The notes: a model not told the origin generated them from the letters alone. Numbered from the stretch's first letter, positions 1 to 7,690 are shown. The stretch: 64,000 bases of DNA from Allorhizobium sonneratiae (GCF_023700755.1 NZ_JAMKOJ010000011.1:1-64000); one strand, 5' to 3'. Program-made: numbers and translations.

Positions 1-460
1 CGACACCCAGCTCTACAAGGCCGAGCTGGCGCTTCTTTCCACCGTTAGCGAATATCCGGCCCTGCCGGAGGCGCTGGCGGCGACCCTTGCCGGATACGCA
101 CCAGCCACGGAAACTGCCGACACCACCAGGCAGCGTTATGTCTCTGCCATCATGGCCGCCCTCAATGCCAAGGCGCGCGAACGCAATTATGACAGCATCG
201 CCACGGCGGTGACCTATCTCAACGATGCCAATGCCACCTTTGCCGCCGAGGCCAAAGCGCTCTTCGACTGGCGCTCTGCCGTTTGGACCTATGCCACCGA
301 TGAGCTGGCCAAGGTCGAGGCCGGGGGCACTATCCCGACGCTCGATTCCTTTATCGCGGCAATGCCGGTGTTTGAGTGGCCGCAGGTGGCTTCGACGACG
401 GAGGCAGCCGGGACCACGACGGAAACGACAACCACCGCCACAGAAGGAGCCTCGGCATGA
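1..460 (+). CDS. Phage tail-associated protein, 5' truncated
   Basis: The reading frame is open from base 2, so the gene begins outside the window; about 152 residues are visible. The middle part (NYDSIATAVTYLND..., then FDWRSAVWTY) resembles a small protein found late in phage tail modules, where a tryptophan-rich W-R-x-A-V-W segment is followed by a Val-Glu-Ala-Gly helix. The last 20 or so residues are rich in Thr and Ala and look like a disordered tail. The stop overlaps the next start as ATGA, so the two genes are probably translationally coupled. The tail assignment rests on remembered family resemblance and context; a precise role cannot be given. Confidence 0.6.
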   Translation, partial: DTQLYKAELALLSTVSEYPALPEALAATLAGYAPATETADTTRQRYVSAIMAALNAKARERNYDSIATAVTYLNDANATFAAEAKALFDWRSAVWTYATDELAKVEAGGTIPTLDSFIAAMPVFEWPQVASTTEAAGTTTETTTTATEGASA

Positions 461-696
461 GCACCACCGAGCGCATGCTGCGGGACCGGCTCTCGCTCGC
501 AGAAAATCAGGCCGAGCAATATGCCGCCGCTATCGATCGCCTCGCTGCCCAACTGGCAGACGCGATGAACCGGCTGAAGGTCTACGAGCCGGAAGAAGGA
601 GCGGAAACCGATGAGGCCGCCGACGGCCAAAGGCAGATCACGGCGGACAAGATTGAGGTTGGAGAGATAACGGTGACCACCCACAAAAAGGCCTGA
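457..696 (+). CDS. Small phage-type coiled-coil protein
   Basis: This 79-residue protein starts at the ATG inside the ATGA overlap with the preceding tail gene. A longer in-frame start at 376 would lie inside the upstream gene and is unlikely. Residues 5-45 form a heptad-like helix rich in Leu, Ala, Glu and Gln; the C-terminal part is acidic, then polar. No catalytic motif is visible. Its position suggests an accessory of tail assembly or phage lysis, but no function can be assigned. Confidence 0.6.
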   Translation: MSTTERMLRDRLSLAENQAEQYAAAIDRLAAQLADAMNRLKVYEPEEGAETDEAADGQRQITADKIEVGEITVTTHKKA

Positions 697-836
697 AGCC
701 GACGGGTGGCCGGGGTGCTGAAACACCCCTGACGACGGGCCTGAGATTGGCGTCCTGACCCGTCCGACAGCAACATACGATAACTGTCACACCCGTACCC
801 TGCAGGGCGGGTCTTAAGTGACTGAGTCGTGAGATC
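697..836 (+). other. Possible structured RNA between phage genes
   Basis: This 140-base non-coding stretch holds three consecutive hairpins: 712-717 with 724-729 (6 bp, 6-nt loop), 734-739 with 759-764 (6 bp), and 791-795 with 808-812 enclosing a CCC-TGCA-GGG stem. It lies between a phage tail gene and a DNA methylase. No run of T follows the hairpins, so they do not look like an ordinary terminator. An RNA element is inference from folding by eye. Confidence 0.3.
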
Positions 837-1655
837 TTGGAAATGGTAAATCTTCAAACATGGCGTGACGTCCCCAGCACGCAGCCACCGGCCGCATGGA
901 TGGGCGGCAAACGCACACTCGCACCGCGCCTGGTCAAGATGATCGAGGCCGTGCCCCATGACATGTATGCCGAGCCCTTTGTCGGCATGGGCGGCGTCTT
1001 CTTCCGCCGCAGACGGGTGCCGCGCGCCGAAGTCATCAACGACCGCTCCGGCGATGTCATCAACCTCTTCCGTATCCTTCAGCGGCATTATCCGCAGTTC
1101 ATGGATACCCTCAAATTCCAGATCACCAGCCGCAAGGAGTTCGAGCGGCTGAAAGCCTGCGACCCGGCAACGCTCACCGATCTGGAACGCGCCGCCCGCT
1201 TCCTCTATCTCCAGAAGCTTGCCTTCGGCGGCAAGGTCGAGGGGCAAAACTTCGGCGTCAACCGCTCAGGCGGGGCAAGGTTCAATCTCACCCGGCTTGC
1301 GCCCCTGCTGGAAGACGTGCACGAGCGCCTCTCCGGCGTCGTCATCGAAAATCTCGACTGGCTGGCCTTCATCACCCGCTACGACCGGCCGGGCGTGCTC
1401 TTCTATCTCGACCCGCCCTATTACGGCAACGAGACCGACTACGGCAAAACCCTCTTCGGCCGCGACCAGTTCGAGGTTCTTGCAGACCGTTTGAAGGTCC
1501 TTCAAGGCCGCTTCATCCTGTCGATAAACGACCGGCCGCAGGTGCGTGAGATATTCGCGGGCTTTGATGTCGAGGGGGCCGAACTGACGTATTCTGTGGC
1601 TGGGGGCAAAGGGACTGACGCGCGAGAGTTGATTTATTATGGTAGGGGTGGGTGA
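837..1655 (+). CDS. D12-class DNA adenine-N6 methyltransferase (phage-type Dam)
   Basis: The protein transfers a methyl group from S-adenosylmethionine to the N6 of adenine in DNA. Residues 22-25 (MGGK) and 48-53 (FVGMGG) form the SAM-binding motif I region, and DPPY at 192-195 is the catalytic motif IV of the D12/Dam family. Length (272 aa) is normal. The start used is TTG at 837; an ATG two codons later (843) is equally possible, and no strong ribosome binding site decides. There is no cognate restriction gene beside it, so it is probably a solitary phage methylase used for protection from host restriction or for regulating phage genes. Recognition sequence cannot be read from the protein. 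Confidence 0.88.
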   Translation: MEMVNLQTWRDVPSTQPPAAWMGGKRTLAPRLVKMIEAVPHDMYAEPFVGMGGVFFRRRRVPRAEVINDRSGDVINLFRILQRHYPQFMDTLKFQITSRKEFERLKACDPATLTDLERAARFLYLQKLAFGGKVEGQNFGVNRSGGARFNLTRLAPLLEDVHERLSGVVIENLDWLAFITRYDRPGVLFYLDPPYYGNETDYGKTLFGRDQFEVLADRLKVLQGRFILSINDRPQVREIFAGFDVEGAELTYSVAGGKGTDARELIYYGRGG

Positions 1656-1854
1656 TGTTCGGAGGGCATGTTTGGGGGTGGCTTTGCGCCTCCAAGTCGG
1701 TCGTCCGCCGCCTTCATATCGCTGCTGAAAGCTGACATTCATCGAAGACGCAGTGAACTCAAAGGTTGGGCCGGAAGCGGAAATTTGCTGCCGTTTGAAC
1801 GAATGGCTGATGTGTGTCTGCTGATCGCTATGCCGGTCTTGCCTGTCCCTTGAA

Positions 1855-3543
1855 CTACGCCGTTTCATTTGCGGCTGCAGCCTGTGCCTTAGCGGCCTTA
1901 TCCTGCTGGCTGCGTATCCATGTCCATTTCGTGTATTCGCGGGCGACGCGAACGCGTGCTTCTTTCAGCGGCAGTCCCTTGTAGTGGGCGAGCGTGGGAT
2001 TTCGCGCGAAGAACTTGTCAACCTGTTCTTGGGTCATCTTGGCGTGCGATTTCAGCATCCATTCGTAGAGATCGAAGGGATCGTCATCGCGCAGCCTGCG
2101 CGAGGCGTTGTCTTTTCCGAATACCGCATCTGTGTACCGACTTGCTGCCTGGGCTTCGCCTGCTGTCAGTGGCATTGCTACGAACCAGTGGCGACCGTTC
2201 GCGCCGACAGCGAGCATAGCCTTGTCATCACCCCATGAACTGATTTCTTCTACTGTCGCGCGGACGGTTTGGCCGTCCATGTCTGGTACTTCGATCATGT
2301 CGCCGATCTTGACCGTGCGCTGCGGATTGCCGTCGCTGTCGAGCAACTCAGGCGGCGAACCGTCGAAGGTGATCGGCACGGTGCTGGCGGTTTTCCACGC
2401 TTCCATGAGCCAGAAAATGTCGCGGTGCTTATCGTAGCCTTCAAGCGCCGCTTCGATTTCCATCGGCCGCCCGAAGGGATAGTCGTCGATCTTGATGGTT
2501 TGCAGGAAACCGAAGCATGGCCGACCCGTGACGTCCTCGTCGGCGAGGAACGTATGGTTTGTGATGACGATATAGGCCGGCGCAATCGGCTGGCCATGCA
2601 CCGTCATGCTGTTCTCCGAGTCGCGGATCACTGCTTCGGCTTTTTCGGCAACGGCGTGCCAGTCGGCCTCAGCCATCATGGTGGGGATGCTCAGCTCAAA
2701 CCAATAGATTGGATTCGTGAGTTTTTTTTTCGACGCTTTGTGGATCTGGTTGCGTATGTAGACTTCCAACTCGCGCTGAAACTCCGCGTTTGTCACATCG
2801 CCCGTGAACGCTTTCCAGTCGTTCTTGCGCTTGGCTTCAACTTCATAGGTCTTTCCTGACAGCTTGGATTTCGCCCTGAACTCCGGAGTCGGCATCGATC
2901 CGGACTTCGTCTCTGCGCAAGAAATCTTCATGCCCGCGACGGCCAATGCCGCGCCTACGATTGCCTCGTGATAGGCGGGCATAAAGCTGGCGGGATTACG
3001 CAGCCGCTTGAGCAACGGCTCCGGTATTTCGTCGTGGTGGGCTATCAGATAGAGCGCATAGGCTAGGTGCAGCCAGCATGCCATAAAGCCCATCATCACA
3101 ACAGTTTTCACCTTCGGCTCACCGACCTTGTGACCGCTGTACGCTTGCGTTTTCTGCTGCCAACGGAAGAGCGGATGCTGTCCCTTTTCGCGTTCGCACT
3201 CACCCCATTCATGGCCGAGCGTCTTCTTCATGAAATAGTCGAGAAAGTTGGGGAAGAGTACCCAGTTCTTTCCCCAGTGGACCGTCTGTTTCACCGCGAC
3301 GAACCGAAAACCGTTCGTCTCGTCCATCCACGAGACGATGGGATTGCCGTGACCTTGCTGCTGCTGGCGCACGTTCTCCGCAGCGTGATGTTGTCTCAGC
3401 ATAGCTTGCGCTTGCGCCAAGAAGGTGGGGGCACGTTCAGTCATTGGTGCGCGCCGCACGCCCGGTTTGGCAGCATTCAAACAGCATTTCTTGAACTTCT
3501 TGCCGCTCCCACAGGGGCAGGACTCATTCCTTCCAGTCTTCAT
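1855..3543 (-). CDS. SEC-C zinc-motif protein with possible nuclease-like core
   Basis: This 562-residue protein opens with a SEC-C zinc-binding motif (residues 7-21, CPCGSGKKFKKCC). A middle segment has a pattern that could fit a PD-(D/E)xK nuclease fold: a helix with Glu193 (YHEAIVGAAL), then a strand ending in E-V-E-A-K at 234-238. That reading is inference. The C-terminal third (about 400-450) may form a small beta-rich domain. The gene is convergent with the methylase and lies in the cargo zone of the phage remnant, where accessory or anti-phage genes are common. The start is ATG at 3543, directly before the zinc motif. No full-length function is recognised. Confidence 0.7.
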   Translation of the reverse strand: MKTGRNESCPCGSGKKFKKCCLNAAKPGVRRAPMTERAPTFLAQAQAMLRQHHAAENVRQQQQGHGNPIVSWMDETNGFRFVAVKQTVHWGKNWVLFPNFLDYFMKKTLGHEWGECEREKGQHPLFRWQQKTQAYSGHKVGEPKVKTVVMMGFMACWLHLAYALYLIAHHDEIPEPLLKRLRNPASFMPAYHEAIVGAALAVAGMKISCAETKSGSMPTPEFRAKSKLSGKTYEVEAKRKNDWKAFTGDVTNAEFQRELEVYIRNQIHKASKKKLTNPIYWFELSIPTMMAEADWHAVAEKAEAVIRDSENSMTVHGQPIAPAYIVITNHTFLADEDVTGRPCFGFLQTIKIDDYPFGRPMEIEAALEGYDKHRDIFWLMEAWKTASTVPITFDGSPPELLDSDGNPQRTVKIGDMIEVPDMDGQTVRATVEEISSWGDDKAMLAVGANGRHWFVAMPLTAGEAQAASRYTDAVFGKDNASRRLRDDDPFDLYEWMLKSHAKMTQEQVDKFFARNPTLAHYKGLPLKEARVRVAREYTKWTWIRSQQDKAAKAQAAAANETA

Positions 3544-4040
3544 TCTTTAAGTTATCGCAGAATCATGCCGCTGAGTCACGTCATTGTCAGACAGGCTATG
3601 ATTTGCACAGATCTGCATTGGGATATTTGCGATTCCGTCAACAACGACGTTCCGCGGCACACCAAGTCAAAGCCTGTCCAGGACAAAGGAGTTGTCGTTC
3701 GACACATTGAACTCAAATGGCAAAATTGTGCGGAAAGTGTTCGCGGGTTTTGCCGTGGGCAATGCCCGCTTTCGTGGTCTCACATCTACGATCGGCCAGC
3801 CCCCTCCCGGCCCCCAACCGGCCCTCAAAGAGGCTTCAAAGCCCCTTCAAACCGGCTTCAAAAGATCGAAAAACCCTTCAAAACTGAACGATTTTGAAGC
3901 CAGCAATGATTTTGCTGCGATGATTCGATATGGCCGACATGCAGCCAAAGCAGTTCTGAACGGGCCAATCAAAGAAAACCGATTGCTGGGCTTCAGTCGA
4001 TCTTGGAGCGATGGTGCTGTCATCAACACAGGAGATGACA
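3544..4040. other. 497-bp non-coding region with CTTCAAA repeats
   Basis: No convincing gene is seen. Four copies of CTTCAAA lie at 3834-3840, 3845-3851, 3856-3862 and 3876-3882, the first three exactly 11 bp apart (about one helical turn), followed by an inverted TTTTGAAG at 3892-3899. Such phased repeats could bind a phage regulator or recombination protein. The region presumably also holds promoters for the SEC-C gene (minus) and the small gene at 4041 (plus). Confidence 0.45.
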
Positions 4041-4262
4041 ATGAACGACGAAAACAAGAGAATGGCCTTCACCTCAATGATCAAGGTCATGCAGCACGAA
4101 GCACAAGAGTTGATAGACCGGATCAACATCGCCGCCGCCGATATGGAAGAACAGCGCTGCAACAGCGCGGTCGGTGCTTTGTGCACGGTGGATGAAAGCC
4201 TTGAGCGTATCGCGACCCTGCTTTCGAGCGTCAGGGCCATTCACCGCATGCCCGCATTCTGA
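4041..4262 (+). CDS. Small hypothetical phage-region protein
   Basis: A 73-residue protein. The ATG at 4041 is preceded by GGAGATGACA, giving a good ribosome binding site 7 bases away; an in-frame upstream start at 4011 has none. The protein is mostly helical with two cysteines (near residues 44 and 52) and no recognised domain. A strong terminator follows 24 bases after the stop, so it forms its own transcription unit. Function unknown. Confidence 0.6.
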   Translation: MNDENKRMAFTSMIKVMQHEAQELIDRINIAAADMEEQRCNSAVGALCTVDESLERIATLLSSVRAIHRMPAF

Positions 4263-4285
4263 GACGACCGTAACCGACAACAAAA

Positions 4286-4312
4286 AGCCCCGGCATGACC
4301 GGGGCTATTTTT
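4286..4312 (+). terminator. Rho-independent terminator
   Basis: An 8-bp GC-rich stem (AGCCCCGG / CCGGGGCT, 5-nt loop) is followed by TATTTTTA. It ends the small gene at 4041. A degenerate copy, identical over its right arm and T-run, recurs at 5656-5685. Confidence 0.85.
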
Positions 4313-4519
4313 ATGAACAAATGTATTTTGATACTGCCGGTCAACGATCGTCGTCAGGGGCGTTCAATATTCGTCGGATTAGCCGACAAAAGGGCGGAGC
4401 TAATCTATTCCGTGTCGAGCGTCTAGGGCACCAAGACGCGGGAGTTGATTTATCTCAGTGAGATGAAAGTATTGAGTTCAGATCGATATCTGCTGCAATT
4501 GAGGTTGGGAAGGCGCGTG

Positions 4520-5479
4520 ATGTTTAAGTTGAAATTTCGAAGGAGGTTTCGCCGTGGTTGGAAATTGCTGCTTATTTTCCTGATTACGAAAAGCATTCCT
4601 ATGGGTGGTCTAATCCCTTACAAACAACGCAAGCGAATGGGTTGGGAGCTTGTGATTCTAATTATAATTGTCTTCTTTGTGATCGCAGCCGCCTTCGGCC
4701 TAGAGTTTACGCAATGGAGTAATACTTCTACAGGGCAGCAAACTTTGTCTCTATGGTTTGGAGACAAAAGCCTATTCGACCTCGTTTCGAGCGCGGTGAC
4801 GATGATAGCTACGATCGTGGCTGGGTTTCTAGCTTTCCGAAGCTATGAGACAAACCGACGTGCTGCCATCGCTAATCGTTACCAGAAAGGCGTCGAACTT
4901 TTGGCTGCGCCCGCAGATAGTTCCAAGCTCGGTGGTGTCGAATTGTTATCCGTCGTCGCAACAGAGGCTCCTAAAGAGTATCAGGTGCCTGTTATCCGAA
5001 CGCTTCGCCAGTTCCTACAAGAACGCTGCTCGTCTAGAATACAGGCTATTCTTGCGGGAGGAGAAGTTTCTGCAGCAGAAATTGCCGCTGATACGGACTT
5101 CGTGGTTATGACATCTCTGTCAGCTATAGCCCGTACTGACTTTAGAAAGCGATGGATAGCACGGGAAGATGATGAGGCCGGCTTGCCTCTATTCGGCATC
5201 TACCTGCAGAAGATGCACTTCTTCCACGTCAATTTTTCGAGGCTGTGGATTCTAGAATCGATTTTCGGAGATGTCACTTTTGAGTTTTGTACCTTCCGAG
5301 AAACGACATTGAATATCAAGTGTAGTGGTAGGATTATCTTTAAGGACTGCACCCTCGATAACTTCGAAATAGTCGCAGCGGATATAGCCGGGAAGCGGTT
5401 GGAAGACACGAAATCATTCATTAAAGTGTCCGGCTCCCAAAGGCCGATTTTTTGTAGGGTTAACGGCCAAAGGATTTAA
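4520..5479 (+). CDS. Membrane protein with pentapeptide-repeat-like C terminus
   Basis: About 319 residues from the ATG at 4520, which has GGGAAGG 6 bases upstream; TTG 4445 and ATG 4463 are weaker in-frame alternatives. A basic N terminus precedes two hydrophobic segments (around ELVILIIIVFFVIAAAFGL and SSAVTMIATIVAGFLAF). Next comes a cytoplasmic helical block (NRYQKGVELL ... LGGVELLSVVATEAP ... LRQFLQERC), which matches the arrangement in two-TM pentapeptide-repeat proteins. The C terminus (about 255-305) has short repeats with F, C and T at regular spacing. GC content is visibly lower than in the chromosomal genes, and the gene sits between two near-identical terminators, like a phage moron. 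An immunity or exclusion role would be a guess. Confidence 0.65.
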   Translation: MFKLKFRRRFRRGWKLLLIFLITKSIPMGGLIPYKQRKRMGWELVILIIIVFFVIAAAFGLEFTQWSNTSTGQQTLSLWFGDKSLFDLVSSAVTMIATIVAGFLAFRSYETNRRAAIANRYQKGVELLAAPADSSKLGGVELLSVVATEAPKEYQVPVIRTLRQFLQERCSSRIQAILAGGEVSAAEIAADTDFVVMTSLSAIARTDFRKRWIAREDDEAGLPLFGIYLQKMHFFHVNFSRLWILESIFGDVTFEFCTFRETTLNIKCSGRIIFKDCTLDNFEIVAADIAGKRLEDTKSFIKVSGSQRPIFCRVNGQRI

Positions 5480-5655
5480 TCAGGAATAATGATTGGTAAC
5501 GCGCCTAACTCAAATGCTACGGCCCAACATTATTCTCACCCTTCATACTCTTAGGCGGCAAGCCCGAAACCAGCTCAGAGGCCACGGAGTTTCAAGGGAA
5601 TGGGAGCCACAACGATGATGCCGGCTGAGCAAAACGACTGAATCCTACAACCAAA

Positions 5656-5685
5656 TAGCCCAGGCAAGACCGGGGCTATTTTTAT
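5656..5685 (+). terminator. Terminator-like copy of the 4286 element
   Basis: The right arm and T-run (GACCGGGGCTATTTTTATG) are identical to the terminator at 4286-4312; the left arm has diverged, weakening the stem. It lies 176 bp after the membrane-protein gene and may be its terminator, or half of a duplicated cassette boundary. Confidence 0.55.
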
Positions 5686-5950
5686 GGAAATCATCGACTT
5701 TGACAGTCTGTCTGGAATTTCATTTTTCCGGTTTTGGGTGTCAAAATTCCGAAAGTCCGCGGCGAGCTACAGCCGGGCGATCAAAGCAACGGGCGTTCTG
5801 ACGATCACTGCGGGTGCAACCGCAGTCACAAGCACAGCAGCGAACGGCGCTGGACTGCTCGAAGGTGGTGACTTGCCGGAGTTCATTTTTGCCGATGCAC
5901 TCGAAGACGGCGCTTCGGGCAGCTTTGTCGAAGTTCTGCTTCGTCGGTAA
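5684..5950 (+). CDS. Doubtful 88-codon ORF, Ala/Gly-rich
   Basis: The frame is open for 88 codons and is followed after 12 bases by a perfect terminator hairpin, which argues that something transcribed ends here. However, the only long start (ATG 5684) overlaps the terminator-like element and has no ribosome binding site, and the N-terminal part is made of the 54-bp repeat that recurs at 6075. The sequence (ITAGATAVTSTAANGAGLLEG) has no recognised domain. It may be a decayed phage gene or chance. Confidence 0.3.
   Translation: MEIIDFDSLSGISFFRFWVSKFRKSAASYSRAIKATGVLTITAGATAVTSTAANGAGLLEGGDLPEFIFADALEDGASGSFVEVLLRR
5720..5773 (+). repeat. Direct repeat, copy 1
   Basis: 54 bp repeated at 6075-6128 with 4 mismatches, all in the left third; the right 36 bp (5738-5773) are identical. 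The two copies are 355 bp apart and include one GCGAGCTACA unit each. Confidence 0.85.
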
Positions 5951-5962
5951 TGTTGTTTGCAA

Positions 5963-5984
5963 AAGCCCCTCAGTTGAGGGGCTT
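5963..5984 (+). terminator. Rho-independent terminator
   Basis: A perfect inverted repeat (AAGCCCCTCA / TGAGGGGCTT) followed by TG-rich sequence. It ends 34 bases after the doubtful ORF at 5684-5950 and could work in both directions. Confidence 0.65.
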
Positions 5985-6074
5985 TGTCGCTGGCGATTGC
6001 GCCATGCCCTCTGATTCGCTTTGCAACTCAAAATTACGTCGCCAAACGTGGGTTTTTGCCCAAAAACCAAAAAA

Positions 6075-6128
6075 TCATTTTTCCAGTTTCTCGTGTCAAA
6101 ATTCCGAAAGTCCGCGGCGAGCTACAGC
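6075..6128 (+). repeat. Direct repeat, copy 2
   Basis: Second copy of the 54-bp repeat at 5720-5773. It runs straight into the tandem 10-bp repeats at 6117-6157 and ends 63 bp from the tRNA gene. Confidence 0.85.
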
Positions 6129-6157
6129 GAGCTACAAGCGAGCTACAGCGAGCTACA
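6117..6157 (+). repeat. Four tandem GCGAGCTACA repeats beside the tRNA
   Basis: Copies at 6117-6126, 6127-6136, 6138-6147 and 6148-6157 are identical, with one extra A in the middle. The 8-mer GAGCTACA inside each also occurs in the tRNA gene (6255-6262, the D-stem/acceptor junction on the other strand). Position 35 bp from the tRNA 3' end is what one expects of integrase arm sites or an attachment region. Confidence 0.75.
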
Positions 6158-6191
6158 ATAATGAAAGAAAAACAACACCCGAAATTAGGGA

Positions 6192-6267
6192 TGGTGGGCC
6201 CGGAGGGACTCGAACCCCCAACCAAGCGGTTATGAGCCGCCGGCTCTAACCATTGAGCTACAGGCCC
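6192..6267 (-). tRNA. tRNA-Ile2 (CAU anticodon, lysidine type)
   Basis: 76 bases including an encoded CCA (6192-6194). All arms fold: 7-bp acceptor with one G-U pair, D arm GCTC/GAGC, anticodon loop CTCATAA with CAU at 6232-6234, T arm with TTCGAGT. CAU could mean Met, but the anticodon-arm sequence (GGCGGCTCATAACCGCTTGGT-like) and C4-G69, C5-G68 pairs match bacterial tRNA-Ile2, which TilS modifies to read AUA. The 3' end faces the phage-derived region, so this is the probable integration site. Confidence 0.93.
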
Positions 6268-6434
6268 TTTTGACACAGAAGTGTCAATGTGCGGGTTGGC
6301 AATGGCTCCAACATCCTTGTGCCCCCTGTAACCGAAAAGCGTTTGCCGGACAAGTCTTTGCCGCACTGGTTTCACAATAGGTTGCGCATAATCGTTTACT
6401 TGACCTTTAGAAGTGAGCAAGGAGCGCACGCAGC

Positions 6435-7184
6435 ATGAATTGGATGATAACGAGAACGATCCGCACGAGCGTACTGGCCGTTTTTCTGGCCAGCATGGGG
6501 CACACGATATCCTGGGCATCTGAGCCGTCTGCCCCTCGCGAGGCCATCATGAATGTTAGTGGCGAAGGTGAGGTCGCTATCGTACCGGATATGGCCATTC
6601 TACGGCTTGGTGTTGTGCGTGAAGCTAAACTGGCCGCCGATGCCCTTCGCAGCAACAGTGATGCCATGGCGAAAATCATGTCTGCTCTTGAAAAAGCCGG
6701 CATAGAGGCAAAGGACATGCAAACGGCGGATTTTTATATTTCCCCCCGTTACCGCCAGGCTTCCTCTGGTGAGCAGCAGCCATCTCCTCCTGTCATCGAG
6801 GGATATAGCGTCAACAACAGCCTTGTCGTGAAAATAAAGGATATCAGCAAGCTGGGGACAATCATGGATGCCGCGGTCAATCTAGGCGTCAACCAGGGCG
6901 GAAACATCACCTTCACCAATGCTGCGCCAGAGCAGGCCATCACCAAAGCCCGCAAAGCGGCGATGGCAGACGCCATCAGCAAAGCGAAAACATTGGCTGA
7001 TGCCGCCGGGGTCAAGCTGGGACGAATCATCTCCATCTCGGAAGCCTCGCCGCGTCCCATGGAGCAGACGATGATGATGAAAACCGAAATGGTGCGTCAT
7101 CTGCCTTCTGCGCCTGTGCCGATCTCTGCGGGGGAAAACACCTATAGCGTTACTGTAAATGTCAGTTTCGACCTGAAGCAGTAA
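6435..7184 (+). CDS. SIMPL-domain (DUF541) periplasmic protein, BP26/Omp28-like
   Basis: 249 residues. An N-terminal signal peptide (hydrophobic VLAVFLASMGHTISWA, residues about 12-28) is followed by a SIMPL domain that begins with MNVSGEGEVAIVPDMA and includes the characteristic Ala-rich helix KARKAAMADAISKAKTLADAAGVKLG. Length and layout match the brucella periplasmic immunogenic protein BP26. Members form oligomeric channel-like or scaffold assemblies in the periplasm; the molecular function is not firmly known. The gene stands alone, with GAGCAAGGAG upstream of its ATG. It marks the chromosomal side of the tRNA junction. Confidence 0.88.
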   Translation: MNWMITRTIRTSVLAVFLASMGHTISWASEPSAPREAIMNVSGEGEVAIVPDMAILRLGVVREAKLAADALRSNSDAMAKIMSALEKAGIEAKDMQTADFYISPRYRQASSGEQQPSPPVIEGYSVNNSLVVKIKDISKLGTIMDAAVNLGVNQGGNITFTNAAPEQAITKARKAAMADAISKAKTLADAAGVKLGRIISISEASPRPMEQTMMMKTEMVRHLPSAPVPISAGENTYSVTVNVSFDLKQ

Positions 7185-7355
7185 GGTGGGTAATAAAGCC
7201 GATGGTATTGGTCCCCCTGCGCGGCCACTGCGCTGTGCGCACGCACTTCGCCATCGGTTCAACGCGCCTCTACGTGCGGTTCACCGCAGATGCAAACGAA
7301 AGAACAAAGCGGAGCATGGCAGATGTCAGGTGCTCTAAAGCATTATCCGTTTTAT

Positions 7356-7460
7356 GAGAGCGTTATCCCAAGAAAAATGCGTATCGGTTTTTCCTCAGGA
7401 AATCTGTAAGAACAACGAGTTGGAGTTTTCAGTGCTGCCGTAAAATACTGAAAACCTCTC
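7356..7460 (+). repeat. Rhizobial dispersed repeat, two-module type, copy A
   Basis: Diverged copy of the family best seen at 8447-8550: module 1 ends in CGGTTTTTCC, module 2 is a hairpin (GAGTTTTCAGTG ... TACTGAAAACCTC). Confidence 0.7.
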
Positions 7461-7626
7461 AATGGACGACGCTGCAGCCGGCTGCACTATCAAGCCAACC
7501 ATTTAGCAACCATAATTGCCCATACTGTGCGGCATAAGAAAGCGTGGCTGGCAGCGTCAGAATAGCCCTGTTCCATTCTGCACTGCTGCATGTATCTGGT
7601 TCATGCGATGCTGCATGCGCTTTTTA

Positions 7627-7679
7627 GAGTTTGTCGGGGATAAGTGGAAACCGGTTTTCCGGAAATGACAGGCATGACA
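7627..7679 (+). repeat. Dispersed repeat, GTTTGTC-CCGGTTTTCC type
   Basis: Shares GTTTGTC-GGGATAAGTGG-AACCGGTTTTCC with the copies at 32751-32803 and 43711-43772. The ends are inverted (TTTGTC / GACA). Confidence 0.65.
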
Positions 7680-7690
7680 AGGAGTTCGTA

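Larger units (their letters stand above)
7185..7690. other. 506-bp intergenic region with two repeat elements
   Basis: No gene is seen. It holds one copy of the GAGCATTTCC-type repeat (7356-7460) and one of the GACAAACG-type repeat (7627-7679), which runs up to the ribosome binding site of the nuclease gene. Confidence 0.6.

Noticed and set aside
6117..6157. CRISPR-like array of 10-bp repeats
   Set aside because: Repeats are directly adjacent without spacers and far too short; better read as tandem repeats at an attachment site.
6192..6267. Elongator tRNA-Met
   Set aside because: Although the anticodon is CAU, the anticodon arm and the C4-G69/C5-G68 pairs match tRNA-Ile2 rather than tRNA-Met.
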